A stretch of 18,748 nucleotides of DNA. Origin: Nitrosopumilales archaeon. Its GTDB lineage: Archaea; Thermoproteota; Nitrososphaeria; Nitrososphaerales; Nitrososphaeraceae. The stretch lies in NCBI GenBank assembly GCA_009665115.1, contig WJXE01000009.1, positions 1 through 18,748 on the forward strand. The letters are read 5' to 3'. Position numbers and translations under genes: made by a program. The notes beneath the pieces are model-generated. The model saw only the letters and a program-made list of their open reading frames with translations. It did not search any database and was not told the DNA's origin. Shown piece by piece: positions 1 to 7,357 of the stretch (the first letter of the stretch is position 1; each line of letters starts with the position of its first letter).

Positions 1-56
1 ATCCACTCCTCACATTCATCTATTGGTAGTTGCATTGACTGGTTTGTAGTACTCAT
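1..56 (-). CDS. Start of a hypothetical protein running off the left edge
   Basis: An ATG at 56-54 on the minus strand opens a frame that stays open to the window edge, giving 18 residues (MSTTNQSMQLPIDECEEW). Too little is visible to assign a family. A TATA-like CTATAAAT (minus strand, 103-96) lies about 40 bases before the ATG, which suits an archaeal promoter with a short leader. The reading rests on that spacing and the open frame only. Confidence 0.35.
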   Translation of the reverse strand, partial: MSTTNQSMQLPIDECEEW

Positions 57-92
57 TATTCCTATGTTATCACTGTAAATTTCATATAACAT

Positions 93-120
93 GTGATTTA
101 TAGGTTTTAAATAAATCTTA
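93..120. promoter_or_regulatory. Possible divergent TATA-box region
   Basis: A+T-rich stretch between the left-edge minus-strand ORF and the NreA-like gene. It holds CTATAAAT on the minus strand (103-96) and TTTTAAATAAAT on the plus strand (106-117). Both resemble archaeal TATA boxes and could drive the two divergent genes. The plus-strand box is about 150 bases before the first conserved NreA codons, so it fits only if the original gene start was further upstream. Confidence 0.35.
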
Positions 121-264
121 TACTTGTGTATTAATCATATACATAAAGCAGAGATGAGGGGTATCATAAAGTATGATTGAATGGATCTGGTTTTGTGTTC
201 TGGTAGTTTCTGGCGTGCTATAGCTTCAAATAACTTTTCGGCGCTTTAACATACTGATTAGGAT

Positions 265-1467
265 CTGTCTACTGCTAACGAAATCAAGTCGCAACTGGAG
301 AAGAATTGGATTAAATTCCTTAACGATAATTCTGCTAAGTTCTCGCTAAAGACGCTTTCTGGTGCTACGCCACCTTCAGTATTTGTTGGACGTTACGGTT
401 ACCCTAAGGTAAAGGTTGGGCCGATGGTGCCACCGCTACATGGAGACACAACAATACTGGATAAGCCAGAGATGTGGCTCGGCAAAAGCATTGAAGAAAT
501 TGTTAATTATCGACTATCTCTTGTGCGAGGAGTATCAAATATTGATATTCATAGCACGTCTGGAAAATACGTAGAATCTTTGCAAGAGTTAGCTATGACC
601 AGTAAATCAGTCGAAAGTGAAGTAACCTTCGAAAAAACACCCATTGCAGATATAGAGCAAGAGAAAAATTTGGGTTTAGATACCGATTCAGCCCCTTTTG
701 GTCCTGTTGCATCGTTAAAGACCTTTAAAACCTCATCCTCGCTCTCGGTAGATCAAAGACTAGAAAATGTTTTTTACGACAAGGATTTGCGTGCGGCCGA
801 AGGTATAGTCAATCTTTATCAAGGTGGAGTAGAAGTCAGTAGAATCTGCCGAGTTCTTAGCATGGGGATGTTAGGATTGCAAAAAAACAGAAGGTTGGTG
901 CCTACAAAATGGAGCATCTCTGCTACTGATGACGTCATTTCAGCCTGTTTGATAAAAGAGATCGAGACATTTCCAACAATTGATTTCTTTGAGGTTCATA
1001 AACACACTCATTTAGGTAATTATTATTCGGTAATTTTAATTCCAGATGACATATGGGGTTTCGAAATGCAAGAAGCGTGGTATGATAATAATGGAAATTT
1101 AGGAGTTGGAATAGATTTTGAAAATGCTAATGGTTTAGATCGATATCCTTCTATAGCAGGTGCATACTTTGCTGCCAGATTGGGTGTGGCTGAACATCTT
1201 TTCAAAAGAAGACATAAAGCAGCGGCGTTGATTCTAAGAGAAATTCGTCCAGAATATGTTATGCCACTAGGGGTATGGCAGATAAGAGAAGGAATAAGAA
1301 AAGCACTTGATGGAGAAGCAAAACGGTTTGACAATTTCCACAATGCATTGTCGTTCGCATGTGTTAATCTATCCATATCTAAAAATGAATGGATTAGAAA
1401 TAGTAAAATCTATAAGAATACGAAAGAACAAATGAGAATTACAGACTTCTTTAAAAGACAGCTTTGA
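265..1467 (+). CDS. nreA: NreA-like archaeal DNA repair protein with C-terminal PCNA-binding motif; 5' end abnormal
   Basis: Nre-family protein. In Haloferax volcanii NreA works with UvrABC and PCNA in repair of mitomycin C damage. The first canonical ATG is at 424 (347 residues), but family-conserved sequence starts upstream: the same frame encodes PPSVFVGRYGYPKVKVGPMV across 370-429, and the frame is open from 262. No ATG, GTG or TTG lies between 262 and 424; CTG at 265 or 295 is the only near-start. Further upstream the same frame shows MDLVLCSG from an ATG at 181, then stops at 247 and 259, which may be a disrupted N-terminus. The body looks intact to the end. The last residues (from ATG 424, Q336-M-R-I339-T-D-F342-F343) match the PIP box QxxIxxFF. 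I call it NreA with good confidence; whether it is functional, CTG-started or 5'-decayed is open. Confidence 0.85.
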   Translation: MSTANEIKSQLEKNWIKFLNDNSAKFSLKTLSGATPPSVFVGRYGYPKVKVGPMVPPLHGDTTILDKPEMWLGKSIEEIVNYRLSLVRGVSNIDIHSTSGKYVESLQELAMTSKSVESEVTFEKTPIADIEQEKNLGLDTDSAPFGPVASLKTFKTSSSLSVDQRLENVFYDKDLRAAEGIVNLYQGGVEVSRICRVLSMGMLGLQKNRRLVPTKWSISATDDVISACLIKEIETFPTIDFFEVHKHTHLGNYYSVILIPDDIWGFEMQEAWYDNNGNLGVGIDFENANGLDRYPSIAGAYFAARLGVAEHLFKRRHKAAALILREIRPEYVMPLGVWQIREGIRKALDGEAKRFDNFHNALSFACVNLSISKNEWIRNSKIYKNTKEQMRITDFFKRQL

Positions 1468-1790
1468 AGACGTGGCGAAAAATGGACTCAGGATAGCAAA
1501 GATGTTATGCAGTTGCCCGCGCACTTCCTCTATTTTCACCTGCTTCTAGACGAAGCAGAAATATTCTTGTCTGGAAGAATCTTTTTTCCAAAAGTTACGG
1601 GATGAAGTAAACATGGGGGTTTCGTGAAATTTGCGAGTGAATGACGGACGCTAACAGCCCCTAATAGCAGAAGCAGCTTTTAGGAGATGTCGTAATGGCC
1701 ATTGATTGAAACAAAGCGGAAAAACACAAAGATAAAGTTTATCAAAGTCAGCTCCTAAATGTGAGCTAACTTGTGACTAGGAACTGTCAT
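1468..1790. other. Intergenic stretch with a short open frame, no recognised gene
   Basis: A plus-strand frame runs from just after the NreA stop to 1604, including an ATG-started 32-codon stretch at 1506-1604 with the peptide LYFHLLLDEAE. A similar LYFFDEAE reading recurs near 12623. The rest (1605-1790) holds no ORF or structure I can support. Confidence 0.3.
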
Positions 1791-2156
1791 TCAAATATCT
1801 ACAAATATACTTCCATTCTTCTCACTCACAGGATATAAGACTAAATCGCCTGCCTTTCTCCATTCTGGATTCTGCTCTAACCATGTATCTTGTTTTTTCC
1901 ATGATTTCATATTCTCCAATTTTGCTGTAAAAACATTGAACTCGTAACCGTGCATATAACATACTATATTATCTCCTTTTAATTCCCCTTTTGAGAGTGA
2001 GGCTCCTCTGTGTGGACAGGAATTGTTGAAGGCAAATAATTTTCCGTTTCTTCTTCCTACTACAATGTCAGTATCATCAACGGTAAAGAGCTGAAGGGTG
2101 TTATCCTTTATTTTTTCACTACTGCAGATCCTGCGTAGTATGTGATTCCGCGGCAT
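1791..2156 (-). CDS. Rieske-type [2Fe-2S] ferredoxin
   Basis: A 121-residue soluble Rieske protein, an electron carrier or ferredoxin component of an oxygenase-type system. Both cluster-binding boxes are present: C47-P-H49-R-G and C66-Y-M-H69-G, so two Cys and two His should bind a 2Fe-2S cluster. No membrane segment or Tat signal is seen, which separates it from bc1-type Rieske subunits. The ATG at 2156 is preceded by an AGGAGA-like site 10 bases upstream and a TATA-like ACTTTTATGA (2205-2196). No oxygenase or reductase gene is adjacent, so the partner is unknown. The length matches stand-alone Rieske ferredoxins (about 100-125 residues). It appears to be a single-gene transcription unit. 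Confidence 0.9.
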   Translation of the reverse strand: MPRNHILRRICSSEKIKDNTLQLFTVDDTDIVVGRRNGKLFAFNNSCPHRGASLSKGELKGDNIVCYMHGYEFNVFTAKLENMKSWKKQDTWLEQNPEWRKAGDLVLYPVSEKNGSIFVDI

Positions 2157-2345
2157 TCTCTGTTCTTTCTCCTGTCATTGCATTGCAGATATCATATCAT
2201 AAAAGTCCTCTGTTTATAGCGATGACATCAATTTCCTGACAAGTCAATGTTACAATGCCAACGCCGTCTCTTTTGTGACACAAAGTAAGGTTCGTTTCAC
2301 GACATTGCACACATTATTGTTACTATAAGAGAACACCCAGGATTA

Positions 2346-2588
2346 TCATAAGCTGTTCTTCTGTTTTATCAGTTCAAATTCTCCATCAGAAAAGGTGAAT
2401 TTAGTATTGAAGTCATGTTCCCATTCCTCTTGTATGAGCTTTTTGTTGAATTCTTCTTTTGGAACCCTATTTCCAGCTATCTTTGCTTCATCGCTAACTG
2501 TTTCGGCCCAAATGACTTCGCCATCATCTTCTACTGCAAGAAGTCCATATGGTCTATTTGTATTCCTGAATAGTTTAACCGGACCCAT
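2346..2588 (-). CDS. Small acidic hypothetical protein (80 residues)
   Basis: An 80-residue protein not recognised as a known family. The sequence is rich in Asp and Glu (for example LLAVEDDGEVIWAETVSDEA), has no Cys, no signal peptide and no membrane segment, so a small cytosolic protein is likely. The minus-strand reading is preferred over the overlapping plus-strand frame because its composition is protein-like and TCTTATTATT (2620-2611) lies about 25 bases upstream of the ATG at 2588, consistent with a leaderless message. The N-terminal half reads like a small beta-rich fold, but this is only an impression. Confidence 0.6.
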   Translation of the reverse strand: MGPVKLFRNTNRPYGLLAVEDDGEVIWAETVSDEAKIAGNRVPKEEFNKKLIQEEWEHDFNTKFTFSDGEFELIKQKNSL

Positions 2589-3223
2589 TTTTGTAAATAC
2601 AGTTGTCTCTAATAATAAGATAGCAGGAGACGACGAGAAACAATCGAGGTCATAATCGTTAGCTACCTCATTCTTTATAGTGCATTAACATCATATTTGA
2701 ACGAAACATATCATTGCAATCCATCTAATGTGGATTTCCCAGACAAGCATACGGCGATAGAACACAGGGATGCTACCGGTCATGTGTTAAATGTAATAAC
2801 TGAGTGGAAATAACATCAGCAGACCTTAATGAAATATTAATGATATCATGACTCTTTGGTATTTTATTTACATTGTTGTAGGAATAATAGTCTTGATAGT
2901 ACTCCTAAAGATATTGTTTGGGTTATTCTAGCAACTACTTCTATCAAGAAAGATTTGGAATCATTTAATTCCCTTCAACTGAACGCCATACAAAATCATC
3001 CTTCTGTTGCCATATCTGTGTAAAGTCATTAATCCTACCTCAAATGTGCGTTCTTAATGTAGCCGTGCATCCTTCTTTAAGAATTTAAAATATTGATTGG
3101 CTGACAGAACAAGCCACGGAAAATAATGTACAGACAAATGAAAGATGTCTATAAGAGTACAACCCATTTAGCTAACTAGTATGAATAGGTTGTTGTTTGT
3201 CTAATCAATTGTGAATGCGGGGG
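2589..3223. other. Long gap, mostly without recognisable genes
   Basis: A 635-base gap. It holds the promoter of the small acidic gene at its left edge, a tiny hydrophobic ORF at 2848-2931 (listed separately), and an overlapping plus-strand frame from a TTG near 2855 to about 3023 that gives the peptide DIVWVILATTSIKKDLESFN. The two frames compete and neither can be confirmed. I see nothing supportable in 2660-2840 or 3030-3223. Confidence 0.4.
2848..2931 (+). CDS. Possible single-span membrane micropeptide (27 residues)
   Basis: ATG at 2848 to TAG at 2929-2931 encodes MTLWYFIYIVVGIIVLIVLL followed by KILFGLF. Almost the whole peptide is one hydrophobic helix with a single Lys near the end, as in small membrane proteins. 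An overlapping frame is also open here, and there is no strong ribosome site, so chance is possible. No family is recognised. Confidence 0.3.
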   Translation: MTLWYFIYIVVGIIVLIVLLKILFGLF

Positions 3224-3655
3224 CTACAATCTCAACATTGTTCCGTTGGTCATATTACTATTACTGCATATTACAGCCTCTAAGATGCAACTATGCGACT
3301 CGTTTATCGCCCTCCCTATCGGTTGTAACATACTCAGTGTCTGATTAACGATTTTATCTACTCTGCTTTTTTCTTGCGGTGTAGGGTTATGAACACTTAC
3401 TTCGATGATGATCGAGGTCAACTCTGACTGCCCGGCAGTCTTGTTAACATGAACTATGTTAGCGGCAGCTGCATGAGGAGAATTTGAAGAAGTAGCAATA
3501 GCAGTGGCTGTTGATAATTCTGGTGGTGATAGTGATTGCGGCATTCTTTGTTGTGCAATCGCCATTTGAAAACCATATACAAAAACAAGAGAATCTAACA
3601 AAACAACAACCAAGAACATCGACACAACTGCCCTAGAATTTAAGGAAAAGATCAA
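3224..3655 (-). CDS. Secreted hypothetical protein with signal peptide
   Basis: A 143-residue protein of unknown function. Residues about 9-35 form a hydrophobic signal sequence ending in QMAIA-QQ, a plausible signal peptidase site. The rest is Ser/Thr/Ala-rich and carries five N-glycosylation sequons (NKT, NQT, NES, NMT, NGT), as expected for an archaeal exported or surface protein. Two Cys in the SCILEAVICS segment near the C-terminus could form a disulfide. The start is a TTG at 3655 with GGAGG six bases upstream (3666-3662) and a TATA-like CAAATATAGC around 3700-3691. An internal ATG at residue 13 would cut into the signal sequence, so TTG is preferred. No homologous family is recognised, and no partner is adjacent. 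Confidence 0.6.
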   Translation of the reverse strand: MIFSLNSRAVVSMFLVVVLLDSLVFVYGFQMAIAQQRMPQSLSPPELSTATAIATSSNSPHAAAANIVHVNKTAGQSELTSIIIEVSVHNPTPQEKSRVDKIVNQTLSMLQPIGRAINESHSCILEAVICSNSNMTNGTMLRL

Positions 3656-3992
3656 ATCTTGCCTCCGTAGGCAAAACTATCTATGTATGCTATATTTGAG
3701 ATGCTTCACAGCAAGCGCTAAAAATCTAGGAGAATTTGTTGGTATATTGAAAGACTAATATATTCATCAGAAAGATTATAGTTACAACATAATTACCTTA
3801 TTCTGCTTTATCTGTTAAGGAGAATAATACTTTTAAGAGCACAGATATCTTTTATTGATAGTACCGGCATAGTGTGGTTCATAATTATCTTCTTCGCAAC
3901 CTCTCTAACCTGCGTAGAAGGACACAAGTAACCCTACTTTTTAAGGCTGATAAGTTTGCGAAACTTGGATAAAATTTTTCTTCGCTGTTTAC
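3656..3992. other. Intergenic stretch, nothing firm
   Basis: Contains the promoter and ribosome site of the minus-strand secreted protein gene at its left end (GCCTCCGTAGGC also forms a 4-bp hairpin). A plus-strand frame at about 3829-3930 is open with a hydrophobic middle (WFIIIFFATSLTC) but lacks a good start. Nothing else is supported. Confidence 0.3.
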
Positions 3993-4235
3993 TTGTATGA
4001 TATACCTTTTTTTCAGATATTCTCAACCGACGTCGACAAGGTTAGAGGATGGTTCGAACAGCACAAGATGGAATCAATGGAATTGGGAATCAACAGCAGA
4101 ATTGCACTAGAAGTTGATGTCAGATGCAATGATTGCGAAACTTTAGCAAGAATCCCTCGATATTGGAACATCTTCAGAGGACTCGTGGTCGTGAGTGTGG
4201 TCCTAAGACAATTAAAGGAGCAGGAGAAACAATAA
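3993..4235 (+). CDS. Unrecognised 80-residue ORF, possibly a gene remnant
   Basis: A TTG-started frame of 80 residues. The middle part (STDVDKVRGWFEQHKMESME and onward, with a C-x2-C pair in RCNDCE) looks like real protein. The C-terminal part (VVVSVVLRQLKEQEKQ) looks like a shifted frame: in the +1 frame the same DNA reads ECGPKTIKGAGETISIGSIG and runs to a stop near 4274. A frameshifted remnant of a longer gene is therefore as likely as an intact small gene. I do not recognise the family. Confidence 0.35.
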   Translation: MYDIPFFQIFSTDVDKVRGWFEQHKMESMELGINSRIALEVDVRCNDCETLARIPRYWNIFRGLVVVSVVLRQLKEQEKQ

Positions 4236-4328
4236 GTATAGGTTCAATAGGCACCGCCCGATTGCTCCTATAAGCTACAAAGAAGCAACAAAGCCCCATG
4301 TGTCTTCTAGTGTTTGCGTGATGCCGCA

Positions 4329-4517
4329 TCAGCCATGATGAGCAATTAATTCATTTTCATGTTCTGTGCATATACGCTCTAATACGATACGATGATCAAA
4401 TAAATATCTGCATCCGCAAGGGTATTCTATGTATTTATTTCGGTACTTACTGATTCTTTCAGTTGCCTGATCCATCACTCCCGAGGACATGATATTATTA
4501 TGATGATCGTCGATCAC
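4329..4517 (-). CDS. Small putative zinc-binding protein with CGC...C-x2-H motif
   Basis: A 62-residue protein from a GTG at 4517 (later ATGs at codons 9 and 15 could also serve). The C-terminal half has YPCGCRYLFD followed by RICTEHENEL: C34-G-C36, then C50 and H53, a plausible mononuclear zinc site. The spacing is not that of a classical zinc ribbon. The GTG directly follows the TAG stop of the upstream 38-codon ORF (4518-4520) with no spacer, which suggests translational coupling. A TATA-like AATTTATAG at 4559-4551 could also give it its own promoter. Function unknown; small zinc proteins of this size in archaea often act in nucleic-acid binding, but that is inference. Confidence 0.6.
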   Translation of the reverse strand: MIDDHHNNIMSSGVMDQATERISKYRNKYIEYPCGCRYLFDHRIVLERICTEHENELIAHHG

Positions 4518-4634
4518 CTACTTATTATTATCTATTTTGTCAGCAACGCCTATAAATTCTTCCTCTAGATAGTGTTTCAGTAGTAGCATGTATGAGGATG
4601 TGTCATTCAAAATTCCGTTGTCATTGGAGACCAT
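4518..4634 (-). CDS. Small hypothetical protein (38 residues) upstream of the CGC zinc protein
   Basis: ATG at 4634 to TAG at 4520-4518 encodes a 38-residue acidic protein with an amphipathic-looking stretch (YMLLLKHYLEEEFIGVADKI). AGGTGA lies 8 bases upstream of the ATG, overlapping the interrupted palindrome GACCATGATGGTC (4629-4641). The stop abuts the GTG start of the next gene, so the two probably form a bicistronic unit. Family not recognised. The call rests on the ribosome site, composition and neat junction. Confidence 0.45.
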   Translation of the reverse strand: MVSNDNGILNDTSSYMLLLKHYLEEEFIGVADKIDNNK

Positions 4635-4773
4635 GATGGTCACCTGATATCGATAGCTCAGATAGGATCAAAATCTGCGGAGGGGTTTGTTCTGTTAGGA
4701 TTAATTGGGGCTCACGGCACGTTGAGATACACGCCTTTGTATCTACAAGTTGTTGTTTAGGAGCTGAATCAAA

Positions 4774-4914
4774 TCATCCTCTCAATCTATCCTGACTAAA
4801 TTCTGGGCTACCGTATTCGCTTACCTTGGATTTCCGACCATGTACTTGTTTGTGGATCTCAAGACGTCTCTTCTCATCAAATTGCAAACCGCACGTCTTG
4901 CATTTGAAGGGCAA
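4774..4914 (-). CDS. Single C2H2 zinc finger protein (46 residues)
   Basis: TTG at 4914 to TGA at 4776-4774 encodes 46 residues starting MPFKCKTCGLQFDEKRR. It contains one full C2H2 finger: C5-x2-C8-x12-H21-x3-H25, with hydrophobic residues at the usual positions (F12, L18), followed by a basic GRKSK stretch. Tiny single-finger proteins of this sort are common in Thaumarchaeota and haloarchaea; roles in DNA, RNA or protein binding are presumed. CTAATAAAAA (4941-4950) on the other strand reads as TTTTTATTAG here, about 30 bases upstream of the start, giving a near-leaderless message. No partner gene is obvious, although two other tiny minus-strand genes lie just downstream. Confidence 0.75.
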   Translation of the reverse strand: MPFKCKTCGLQFDEKRRLEIHKQVHGRKSKVSEYGSPEFSQDRLRG

Positions 4915-5300
4915 TTGTATCTACTATTGAGTAAACATAACTAATAAAAAAGAGTTTTTCCGCTCCGGTCTTGCGACTTTCTATTTAGCATAGTATTAAA
5001 GATACTGGTTTGTAGGATCTCATTTATCTCTTCAATTCGAGCATCTTTTGGATATAATCTGGGAAAAACATCTTTTGAAACATTCTAGAGAGAATATCTT
5101 CTGGATTGGACATTCTATGTCATATAAAATTAGAAGTACTCTAAAAAACATTCTATCAGTAAATCCATGAGTTCAAGCACAAGAAATCAATAATAGTAAC
5201 ATCACGGTTGTCCGAGTTATTAGGCATATATATGAACGCAATAATCAGATAACCGCTATCATCAGTACCTTTTTCTCACTAGAACAAGCTATAGAGAGGT
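4915..5300. other. Intergenic stretch with one short minus-strand ORF
   Basis: Besides the C2H2 promoter at its left end, the minus strand has an ATG at 5113 to TAA at 5024 encoding 29 residues (MSNPEDILSRMFQKMFFPDY and 9 more), mostly an amphipathic Met/Phe-rich helix. It has AATTTTATATGA close upstream (about 5134-5123). It could be a micropeptide, but the TATA spacing is poor. CATATATATG at 5225-5234 may be the TATA box of the PAP2 gene. Confidence 0.3.
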
Positions 5301-6008
5301 ATGCTTTATAAGTACTTGTTATACGAGTATACTACAGTGAATAAATACTTTGGAGCTTCAATTGTTATTCTTGCTCTATTCATAGTAATTGCCATATTAG
5401 TCTCCCCAGAAGTCGGTTTTAATAATGGCATTAATAATTCCCCTATTAGTAAGGTAGATTCTTTAGCTTTTTTGGACATTAACAACTCACATTATCCTGC
5501 CTTTAATCAAATAATGATCTGGCTTACCCAATTTGGAAGAGAAATATTCTGGCCTATTGCAATAATACTTTTATTTGTTTTAGGCGGTTGGACAGGGAAA
5601 AAGACTGCAGTAGTTATTGCAATATCAATGCTTGTTCTTGTACCACTTGGTGTATTAGCAAAAGATATTGTTGCAAGACCTAGACCGGTAATCCCACAAT
5701 CAGACTTTTTGATAGCACCGGATCAAGAGTATGCTTTTCCTTCTGGTCATGCGATGATAGTATCAGCAGGTGCAGCTGTAGCATTAATATTATTTAGAGA
5801 TACTCCTAGGAAACTTGCGGTATCTTCTATTTTGGCTATAGAAGCAGCTCTTGTATGTCTATCCAGAATATATGTTGGTGGTCATTATCCATTGGATGTA
5901 GTAGGTGGTATTTTATTGGGAGTTGGAGTGTCTCTTATTTTTGTAGGCATAGAAAAGCGTATAGAATCACTAATTATGCCAATAAAGAAGATGCTTAAAA
6001 AACAGTAA
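5301..6008 (+). CDS. PAP2-superfamily membrane phosphatase
   Basis: A 235-residue integral membrane phosphatase of the type-2 phosphatidic acid phosphatase superfamily, which removes phosphate from lipid phosphates such as polyprenyl diphosphate or phosphatidate. All three signature motifs are present: K121-x6-R128-P129 (KDIVARPRP), P147-S-G-H150, and S188-R189-x5-H195-x3-D199; H150 is the expected general acid-base residue and H195 the nucleophile. About six hydrophobic segments (residues 18-35, 82-96, 102-119, 150-165, 172-188, 197-216) fit the family topology, and the length is typical. ATG 5301 follows GAGAGGT directly; CATATATATG at 5225-5234 may be the TATA box. It stands alone, so the substrate (undecaprenyl-type recycling or archaeal lipid turnover) cannot be read from context. 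Confidence 0.92.
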   Translation: MLYKYLLYEYTTVNKYFGASIVILALFIVIAILVSPEVGFNNGINNSPISKVDSLAFLDINNSHYPAFNQIMIWLTQFGREIFWPIAIILLFVLGGWTGKKTAVVIAISMLVLVPLGVLAKDIVARPRPVIPQSDFLIAPDQEYAFPSGHAMIVSAGAAVALILFRDTPRKLAVSSILAIEAALVCLSRIYVGGHYPLDVVGGILLGVGVSLIFVGIEKRIESLIMPIKKMLKKQ

Positions 6009-6116
6009 AAGATTTAGTTCTTAGCATCATCACTATTCATGTTTTAGCCTACTTTGATTTACAATGCATCCTATGAATATTTAGACATAGACGCTCCGCG
6101 GGAGCTCGTGTAGGTG

Positions 6117-6902
6117 CTATCCCAATAATACAGTTCCTCCATCTATTATAATGGTATTTCCAGTAGCAAAAGAGAAATTATCACTTGCCACGCATGCAGC
6201 AACTTTGGCTACTTCTTCAGGCTTACCCCATCTTTTCATTGATGGTTCAGCAGCGGCCTTAGCTCTATCATATTCAGTCATTGAGCCACATGTTGCCAAT
6301 GTTGCTATATTGCCAAGAGCCAAAGTATAGGCGCGAATGTTGCTGCTGCCATATTCCATTGCAATACATTTTGTCAGTGCTATGTTCCCAGCTTTGGCTA
6401 TGGTGTACGGGGAACCTTCTATATGCCCCGCAATTGCAGGAGTTGAAGAGATGTTTATTATCACCCCACCATTTCTGTTGAGAACGTTTTGAAGCATAGA
6501 ACGAATGACTGCCTTGGATATGCGTATAGATCCCTTAAGATCAACTTCTATGATTTTTTCTTGCTCTTCATCTGTAACTTCATGAAACCTTTTATACCAA
6601 ATTTCTCTGTCAAAAGGATAACCTGCATTATTTACCAGAATATCAATTCTATCATGGACAGATAAAATTTGCTGCATGAATTTTTGTACGCTAGAGTTAT
6701 CTGTTACGTCAAGCGCTGCAGCAAATACTTTACCATTGATCTGTTTTATTGCACGATCTGCTTGCTCCTCATTTCTAGAGCAAACAATAACAGTTGCACC
6801 ATTATTTTCTGCAAATTCTTTTGATATTGAAAAACCAATACCTTTAGTAGATCCGGTTACTACGGCTACTTTATCTGCAAGTAACTTGGGGGTTTGTATC
6901 AC
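6117..6902 (-). CDS. Short-chain dehydrogenase/reductase, FabG-like
   Basis: A 261-residue NAD(P)-dependent oxidoreductase of the classical SDR family. Visible motifs: cofactor loop T16-G-S-T-K-G-I-G23, NNAG at 91-94, catalytic Ser at 152/153 (NISS) and Y166-x3-K170. An Arg at position 43 (CSRN) suggests NADPH use. The C-terminal IIIDGG is the usual FabG/3-oxoacyl-ACP reductase ending, and the length is standard. The substrate cannot be told from sequence; archaea often use such enzymes for 3-oxoacyl-CoA, sugar or alcohol reduction. The start is GTG at 6902 with no in-frame ATG upstream. TAATTTTTATTA (6944-6933) is spaced for a leader of about 10 bases. It is convergent with the PAP2 gene and has no operon partner. 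Confidence 0.92.
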   Translation of the reverse strand: MIQTPKLLADKVAVVTGSTKGIGFSISKEFAENNGATVIVCSRNEEQADRAIKQINGKVFAAALDVTDNSSVQKFMQQILSVHDRIDILVNNAGYPFDREIWYKRFHEVTDEEQEKIIEVDLKGSIRISKAVIRSMLQNVLNRNGGVIINISSTPAIAGHIEGSPYTIAKAGNIALTKCIAMEYGSSNIRAYTLALGNIATLATCGSMTEYDRAKAAAEPSMKRWGKPEEVAKVAACVASDNFSFATGNTIIIDGGTVLLG

Positions 6903-6932
6903 ATTACTAATATCGCAGTAGATGTTAGAGTG

Positions 6933-6944
6933 TAATAAAAATTA
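6933..6944 (-). promoter_or_regulatory. TATA box of the SDR gene
   Basis: The minus strand reads TAATTTTTATTA about 36 bases before the GTG at 6902. Archaeal TATA boxes sit about 25 bases before the start of transcription, so the leader would be about 10 bases. Confidence 0.5.
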
Positions 6945-7090
6945 CTACCATATTGCCACAGTATAGTGCTTCACTAAGATGATATTGTCGGGAGATAAAG
7001 ATATATAAAAATTCTGGGAAATTATTTGCACAGAGACCAAATCGTAAACCAGATCGCGGCAGACATGAACAGAGTCGTTAATCGTCAGCC

Positions 7091-7124
7091 GATTCTATTC
7101 TCAATAAGAATAGGGAATAGAATC
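7091..7124. repeat. Perfect 10-bp inverted repeat with 14-base loop
   Basis: GATTCTATTC (7091-7100) is the exact reverse complement of GAATAGAATC (7115-7124). The loop contains a second GAATAG (7108-7113) that could pair with CTATTC (7095-7100), so two alternative hairpins are possible. The core CTATTCTCAATAAGA (7095-7109) recurs exactly at 12003-12017. Confidence 0.6.
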
Positions 7125-7136
7125 TTTAGCCATCAT

Positions 7137-7250
7137 CTATTTGAGTCTTTTTTTCTTTGTTATCTTATCCAGCATCTCAACAGCGATGACAGAATAGTCT
7201 AATGCTTCGACTTCAATTCCATTTGAAGCAAGCCAGCAGGGGAAGAACAC
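7137..7250 (-). CDS. Possible small protein or C-terminal gene remnant
   Basis: GTG at 7250 to TAG at 7139-7137 encodes 37 residues (MFFPCWLASNGIEVEALDYS, then VIAVEMLDKI and a Lys-rich end). The frame stays open 13 codons further upstream (to about 7287). The composition is protein-like, with a helix and a basic tail like a protein C-terminus, so it may be the last exon-like remnant of a lost gene rather than a complete one. No family recognised and no clear promoter. Confidence 0.3.
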   Translation of the reverse strand: MFFPCWLASNGIEVEALDYSVIAVEMLDKITKKKRLK

Positions 7251-7357
7251 CCTTTTGACTTTAATAAAGACTCGAGCGTCTTACGATAAAGTCCGTCTAG
7301 TGTGTGATGACCCAATAATTTTTATTATTATCTAAAACTGCAAAAGCCATCTCTGCT

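Noticed and set aside
1023..1376. Long minus-strand frame inside the NreA-like gene
   Set aside because: Lies wholly opposite a well-supported coding region with a conserved product; a shadow frame.
2395..2655. Plus-strand frame over the small acidic gene
   Set aside because: Ser/Phe-rich composition typical of an antisense shadow; the minus-strand product looks like a protein and has a promoter.
4045..4060. GGTTCGAACAG, resembling a tRNA T-loop
   Set aside because: No acceptor, D or anticodon stems can be drawn around it; it is inside an open frame.
7064..7201. 45-codon plus-strand ORF spanning the inverted repeat
   Set aside because: Overlaps the repeat and an opposite ORF; no ribosome site or recognisable composition.
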